Below, in pieces: positions 5,980-9,479 of a stretch of 9,479 nt of DNA. The DNA lies in NCBI GenBank assembly GCA_019421925.1, contig JAHZEH010000045.1:1511-10989 (forward strand), read 5' to 3'. The translations under genes were made by a program, and so were the position numbers. Source of the stretch: Clostridia bacterium. Its GTDB lineage: Bacteria; Bacillota; Clostridia; Christensenellales; CALWSW01. The notes beneath the pieces are model-generated. The model saw only the letters and a list, made by a program, of their open reading frames with translations, did not search any database and was not told where the DNA came from. Within the stretch, counting starts at the first letter, position 1; each line of letters opens with the position of its first letter.

Positions 5980-6576
5980 TCAGCGGAACAGGGGCAGTTC
6001 TTTGACGCCCGTTACGGCCCCAATCAGCGAAGCGGGAAAGCCGCCCAGCTTCTGATTGAACTCCGCGGCGTGCTGATTATAGCCATCGTGGCTGATGGTG
6101 TCGTTGCGCGAACTGAAATCGTTGTACTGCTTAATGACCGAGCGGGCGTCGTTTTCGCTCAGGCCGTGTTCCTGGAGGCTGGACTGGAGCGCGCTGAAGA
6201 CCCCCGTCATGGAGCCCCCCTCCAGGCTGGAGAGCAGGGACTCCACCGCCTCGGAGAGAGCGGCGTTGGCGCCGTACATGGCGGCGGGGTCCTGGGCGGC
6301 GGAGAGGGCGTCCCGGGCCGCCGACAGGGCGAGCACCGCCCCGGCGTCCTGGCCCAGATACTTCCTGCCCACGGTCAGGATATTATAGGAACTCTCCAGC
6401 CTTGCCTGCAAATCATTGTAGATGGACAGGCTGTCCGAGTTGACCCCCATGTAGAACATCTCGGAGGTCTCCTCCCTCAGCTTGCCCAGGGAGCGGCCGC
6501 CGGAGAACAGGATGGAACCCACGATCAGCAGGACGGCCACGACGCCCGCCAGCTTACGGTTCACGGAAAGGTTCAT
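5980..6576 (-). CDS. Divergent LemA-like membrane protein
   Basis: The 198-residue protein has an N-terminal membrane anchor (about 9-25) and a predicted long helical body. The C-terminal segment HDGYNQHAAEFNQKLGGFP (163-181), followed by a short hydrophobic end FR, matches the closing signature of LemA family proteins (YN...N.....P). The N-terminal half of the helical bundle, with SIYNDLQARLESSYNILTVG (51-70), is only loosely like canonical LemA. LemA proteins are membrane-anchored helical bundles of unknown biochemical role and are often encoded beside TPM-domain proteins, as here. The ATG at 6576 has GGAG 10 bases upstream; an in-frame GTG at 6585 is too close to that site. It lies 39 bases after telA and 34 before the TPM gene. 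Moderately sure of the family. Confidence 0.75.
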   Translation of the reverse strand: MNLSVNRKLAGVVAVLLIVGSILFSGGRSLGKLREETSEMFYMGVNSDSLSIYNDLQARLESSYNILTVGRKYLGQDAGAVLALSAARDALSAAQDPAAMYGANAALSEAVESLLSSLEGGSMTGVFSALQSSLQEHGLSENDARSVIKQYNDFSSRNDTISHDGYNQHAAEFNQKLGGFPASLIGAVTGVKELPLFR

Positions 6577-6615
6577 ATTGCACACACTCCAGTTCAGCGT
6601 TGATTGCCGGGCGCC

Positions 6616-7776
6616 TTAGCCGCGCATCTCCAGCAGCTTGTTTTTGAGCTCGCCCTCGATGCGGCCCAGCTCTCCCTCGGCCGCAAGGCGCTTGGCTTTG
6701 CCCTCCTCCTGAATTTTGATGACCTCGTCCAGGGTGGAGATGAGGGATTGGTTGGTCTGCTTGAGGGTCTCAATGTCCACAATGCCCCGCTCGGACTCCT
6801 TGGCCGTCTCGATGGTGCCCATCTTGAGGGCTTCGGCGTTCTTTTTGAGCAGCTCGTTGGTCATGTCGGAGACGGCCCGTTGCGCCTCCATCGCCTGCTG
6901 GGAGTGGGCCAGACCCAGAGCCAGCACCATCTGGCTCTTCCAGAGGGGAATGGTGTTCACCAGGGAGGACTGAATCTTCTCGGCCATCAGGCTGTCGTTG
7001 TTCTGAATGAGACGGATCTGAGGGGCCATCTGGATGGAGATATTGCGGGTGAGCTCCAGGTCGTAGAGCTTCTTTTCAAACCGGTTGCACATGTTGGCCA
7101 GGTCGTTGGCAGCCTGGGCGTCCTCGGGCAGGCCGGAGGCCCTGGCCTTGTTCTGCAGCTCCACCAGGGTGGTGGCCCGCACCTGTTCGAGCTTCTTCTT
7201 GCCCGCCAGGATATACATGGACAGCTCCTTGAAATAGTTCAAATTCATGTCGTACATCTTGTCGAGCATGGAGATATCCTTGAGGAGCTGTACCTGGTGG
7301 TCCTCCAGCACGTTGCAGATTTTGTCCACGTTGACCTCGGCCTTGTCATAGCGGGCCTTGAGCTCGGCGACCTGGCCTCCCGTCTTTTTGAAGAAGCCGA
7401 AGAACCCCTTCTTCTCCTCCTGATCAACTGTGAAGCCCTTGAGCTCCACCACCAGGCTGGAGAGCATATTTCCCACCTCGCCCAGGTCCTTGGTCTTGAC
7501 CTTGTCCAGGGCGCTCTCGGAGAAGCTGGCCACATGCTTCTGGGCAGCCGCGCCGTACTGGAGGACCTGGTTGGTGTCTGTGAGGTTGATCTTCTCTGCG
7601 AACTCGTTGACCGCCTTGAGCTCCTCAGGGGAGAGGGTTTCGTCAATCTGCACCGGCGGGGCGGTTTGCACCACGACGGCGGGCTTCTCCTCCTGCTCCA
7701 CGTCGGGGGAGAGGGTCAATGTGGGCACGCTCCCCAGTTCCAGCTCGGGCTGCATTTTCAGATCGTTTTCGCTCAT
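6616..7776 (-). CDS. telA: TelA/KlaA family toxic-anion resistance protein
   Basis: This is a soluble, strongly helical protein of the TelA family (B. subtilis YaaN, plasmid KlaA), associated with tellurite and other toxic-anion or envelope-stress resistance; no enzymatic activity is established. After an acidic N-terminal extension (about 1-45) the body is a long coiled-coil-like bundle. Typical motifs are GFFGFFKKTGGQVAELKARY, the LxDKMYDMNLNYFKELSMYI stretch in the middle, and NTIPLWKSQMVLALGL (about 285-300), a hallmark of TelA. The total length (386 residues) fits the family. The ATG at 7776 has AAGGA 8 bases upstream; an upstream in-frame ATG at 7785 would add three residues with poorer spacing. 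It follows xpaC by 36 bases, the same order as xpaC-yaaN in B. subtilis. Confidence 0.93.
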   Translation of the reverse strand: MSENDLKMQPELELGSVPTLTLSPDVEQEEKPAVVVQTAPPVQIDETLSPEELKAVNEFAEKINLTDTNQVLQYGAAAQKHVASFSESALDKVKTKDLGEVGNMLSSLVVELKGFTVDQEEKKGFFGFFKKTGGQVAELKARYDKAEVNVDKICNVLEDHQVQLLKDISMLDKMYDMNLNYFKELSMYILAGKKKLEQVRATTLVELQNKARASGLPEDAQAANDLANMCNRFEKKLYDLELTRNISIQMAPQIRLIQNNDSLMAEKIQSSLVNTIPLWKSQMVLALGLAHSQQAMEAQRAVSDMTNELLKKNAEALKMGTIETAKESERGIVDIETLKQTNQSLISTLDEVIKIQEEGKAKRLAAEGELGRIEGELKNKLLEMRG

Positions 7777-7812
7777 GGGTTCCATCCTTTCTTTCTCTCC
7801 GGTTTTCCGCCG

Positions 7813-8463
7813 TTATGCTTTTGCGGGGCCGCCGTCGTCCATAAGGCCCTCGCTCTTCATCATGGATTCGAGCACCTCGACGTCGGTGGTGATGTCGAGA
7901 GCCTCGTCCTCATACAGATTATCGAGCTGTTTTTCAAAAGCGGAGGCAATCATCTCCATGCTGCTCTCCACGCTGCGCAGGGCGTCCCTGATATTGTCCC
8001 CCGCCGAGCCCGCATTGCTCAGCTTCTGATAGGATTCCAGCAATTTCACCGAGGTGGGCAGATAGTAGTTCATGAACTTGCGCACCCGGGGCGCTTTCTT
8101 GGGCTGGGCGGTGATGACGTCATAGATGGAGGAACAGGCCTTCTCCATGCGCAGAATCTGGGCGGAGATGTGGGCGTCGCCGATGGCATTGTTGGCCCGC
8201 TTGAGCCTGGCGATGGCCTCTCTTCCCTGGCGGATGCTCTCGTCCACGTCCTCATAGCCCGTCTTGACGGGCTTGATCTTCTCCTCCACCAATATGGTCT
8301 TGTCGGGGATCATGAGGGAGGAAACAAAGTATACGGCGGCGGAGAGCGCCGCAGCGATCAGCCAGTCGGTCCACCGGTAAAGCGGGAAAAACAGGCCGTA
8401 AACCACCCAGGTCAGGCCAATGAAGTACACGGGCAGAGCGGACTTCACTTTCTTTTTAATCAA
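7813..8463 (-). CDS. xpaC: XpaC family membrane protein (5-bromo-4-chloroindolyl phosphate hydrolysis protein)
   Basis: The 216-residue protein has two N-terminal transmembrane helices (about 9-28 and 32-52) and a long helical cytoplasmic part. The motifs YEDVDESIRQGREAIARLKRANNAI (read as 70-94) and RKFMNYYLPTSVKLLESY (128-145) are characteristic of XpaC. The family was named for a colour-assay phenotype and its actual activity is not established; it regularly occurs with TelA. The start is TTG at 8463, chosen because GGAGG lies 9 bases upstream, no ATG or GTG exists in frame near it, and the first residues are the usual basic MIKKKVK. It is the first gene of a four-gene operon read from a strong promoter at 8523-8551. 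Confidence 0.9.
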   Translation of the reverse strand: MIKKKVKSALPVYFIGLTWVVYGLFFPLYRWTDWLIAAALSAAVYFVSSLMIPDKTILVEEKIKPVKTGYEDVDESIRQGREAIARLKRANNAIGDAHISAQILRMEKACSSIYDVITAQPKKAPRVRKFMNYYLPTSVKLLESYQKLSNAGSAGDNIRDALRSVESSMEMIASAFEKQLDNLYEDEALDITTDVEVLESMMKSEGLMDDGGPAKA

Positions 8464-8472
8464 TGACCATTA

Positions 8473-8477
8473 CCTCC
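8473..8477 (-). promoter_or_regulatory. Ribosome binding site that fixes the TTG start of xpaC
   Basis: GGAGG on the - strand, 9 bases before TTG at 8463. An ATG lies closer (8470) but opens a frame that stops after four codons, so the TTG is the usable start. Confidence 0.8.
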
Positions 8478-8522
8478 AAGCCGCCTGTATTTTCAGAAAA
8501 CCCGCAGCTTTTATTCAATGAT

Positions 8523-8551
8523 ATTGTATGCTGTTTTCGTTTCAGCGTCAA
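8523..8551 (-). promoter_or_regulatory. SigmaA-type promoter of the xpaC-telA-lemA-TPM operon
   Basis: On the - strand TTGACG (8551-8546) and TACAAT (8528-8523) are separated by exactly 17 bases. Transcription should start near 8516, leaving a leader of about 53 bases before the TTG start. The hexamers and spacing are identical to those of the SRP RNA promoter in this window, suggesting strong basal expression. Confidence 0.88.
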
Positions 8552-8584
8552 GAAATGGCTCATCAAAGCATGGGGGCGGCGTTT

Positions 8585-8619
8585 AAAAACCGCCCCCTCG
8601 CGTCTGTGCGAAGGGGCGG
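8585..8619 (-). terminator. Rho-independent terminator after the serpin gene
   Basis: On the - strand a 12-base-pair stem (8619-8608 with 8601-8590) with a six-base loop is followed by TTTTT (8589-8585). It closes the serpin transcript 19 bases after its stop codon and insulates the xpaC promoter just downstream. The 3' arm can also pair with 8579-8572, see findings. Confidence 0.9.
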
Positions 8620-8637
8620 CCGGCTGATTGGGAACCA

Positions 8638-9479
8638 TTATTCAGCGGGATTTTCCACTACGCCCACAAACAGGGGCAGGCCGTTTTGCATGATAGCGAA
8701 AAGGAAGGGGCGGTTGAGAATCATCTCCGCGCGGCCCTCGGGCATGCCCGCGCCCGCGTAGGCCAGCTCAGTATAGGCCGCGGCCTCGCAGCCCTTTTCG
8801 TCAATGGCGATGCAGGCGTCCTGGCGGGCCGAGGAGATGAAGAGGGGCCCGGCGTCCGAGAGGGGCGAGAAGTCCGCCTTCTCCCCGTCGAACAGGTCCG
8901 TCATGCCCAGGGCTTCCAGCGCATCCTCCAGATCCATGCTGACGCCATAGTCGAACTTGGGAATCTGGAAAACCACCTCGCCATACCCCGACTCCGTGCC
9001 GCCGGTGAGGGCGTCCCTCAGGCGGGCGGGATCGGTCAGGAAATCCTCAGGGGCTCCCCCCTCGTCTGGCAGCACAAACACCATGGAGGCTCCGTTTTTA
9101 AAGCTCAGGCTGGAGGCAATGAAGCCCTCGCCCACCCGGAAGCCGTGGCTCCCCCTGATGGTGTTGAGGTAGTCGCAGCGCACCGTGGTCCCGTTCCTGA
9201 GATAGAAGTTGTCCTCAGCAGTCCTATCCTCGCTGAATCGGTCGATCCACTCGTCGCTGAAATAAATGGTGCTCAGCAGCAGAAACACAGTGCGTTGGTC
9301 TGAAAGTCGGTAGTCCTGGCCCAGCTTTCCGCCGGTCTGCTCGCTGATCCATGACCCGATCCTCTCCTGGGCGTCCTCCCCCAGGGTAAAGCTGGAGGCA
9401 TAGAAGTTCTGCGCCAGGGAGTCCAGCGTGTCCTGCCTGAAGGCCATCTCAGGCGACAGCCAGAAGGAGTTGGCCAGCC
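8638..9479 (-). CDS. Serpin family protease inhibitor (5' end outside window)
   Basis: Serpins trap serine or cysteine proteases through cleavage of an exposed reactive loop. The visible 279 residues are the C-terminal two-thirds of a roughly 380-450-residue protein; the frame runs off the window edge, with LANSFW at its start. Residues below are counted from the in-frame ATG at 9447. Motifs in order are RIGSWISEQTGGKL (29-42), TVFLLLSTIYFSDEW (53-67), ASMVFVLPDEGG (120-131), VVFQIPKFDYGVSMDLEDALEALGM (158-182), the hinge IDEKGCEAAAYT (215-226) and NRPFLFAI (245-252), ending LFVGVVENP. The hinge has the small alanines needed for loop insertion, with Cys at P14 and Tyr at P9 as unusual residues. 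Counting from E217 as P17 puts the scissile bond near Ala/Gly at 233-234. Whether it is secreted cannot be seen, as the N-terminus is missing. Confidence 0.93.
   Translation of the reverse strand, partial: LANSFWLSPEMAFRQDTLDSLAQNFYASSFTLGEDAQERIGSWISEQTGGKLGQDYRLSDQRTVFLLLSTIYFSDEWIDRFSEDRTAEDNFYLRNGTTVRCDYLNTIRGSHGFRVGEGFIASSLSFKNGASMVFVLPDEGGAPEDFLTDPARLRDALTGGTESGYGEVVFQIPKFDYGVSMDLEDALEALGMTDLFDGEKADFSPLSDAGPLFISSARQDACIAIDEKGCEAAAYTELAYAGAGMPEGRAEMILNRPFLFAIMQNGLPLFVGVVENPAE

Noticed and set aside
4881..6005. 374-codon Ala/Pro-rich + strand frame, and a proline-rich frame at 4729-5079
   Set aside because: Both are complements of the glycine-rich tail and body of the TPM-domain gene. 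The PPPKPP-like sequence is simply the antisense of GGN repeats.
6604..8466. 620-codon open frame on the + strand
   Set aside because: It lies opposite telA and xpaC and runs through their intergenic gap. Its Leu/His/Gly/Val-rich composition is the usual antisense image of Lys/Glu-rich helical proteins, and both genes on the other strand have clear families and ribosome binding sites.

Overview
The window looks like chromosomal DNA of a GC-rich, Gram-positive anaerobe of the Clostridia, probably an Oscillospiraceae-type gut bacterium. The grounds are the large SRP RNA with an Alu domain, the KtrAB potassium system, the XpaC-TelA gene pair, strong AGGAGG-type ribosome binding sites, and rho-independent terminators after most units. 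The exact genus cannot be fixed from this sequence alone.

Layout. (1) 1-1877, + strand: the end of a two-gene potassium uptake operon, ktrB (5' end outside the window) and ktrA, closed by a bidirectional terminator shared with the next unit. (2) 2794-1923, - strand: a lipoprotein-type barnase ribonuclease whose stop codon overlaps the start of a barstar inhibitor gene, a clear toxin/immunity pair. (3) 3168-2898, - strand: the SRP RNA gene with a near-consensus promoter and a terminator lying just before the barnase ribosome binding site. (4) 4388-3243, - strand: a full-length HemW/HemN-like protein that has lost all three cysteines of the radical SAM cluster and has altered SAM-binding loops. 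(5) 4389-4913: about 525 bases without a convincing gene, holding hairpins and a possible promoter. (6) 8463-4914, - strand: a four-gene operon, xpaC, telA, a divergent lemA-like gene and a secreted TPM-domain protein with a glycine/arginine-rich tail. It has one strong promoter upstream and a hairpin terminator at its end. (7) 9479-8638, - strand: the C-terminal part of a serpin protease inhibitor, closed by a strong terminator just upstream of the xpaC promoter.

How the genes fit together. KtrB is the membrane channel and KtrA its cytosolic nucleotide-binding gate. Barnase and barstar are translationally coupled, so the inhibitor is made with the ribonuclease. XpaC, TelA, LemA-like and TPM proteins form an envelope or stress-response module of families known to co-occur but poorly understood biochemically. 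The points most worth a second look are the cysteine-free HemW-like protein, the changed barnase/barstar interface residues, and the XpaC-TelA-LemA-TPM operon. No mobile element, tRNA, rRNA or CRISPR array was seen.
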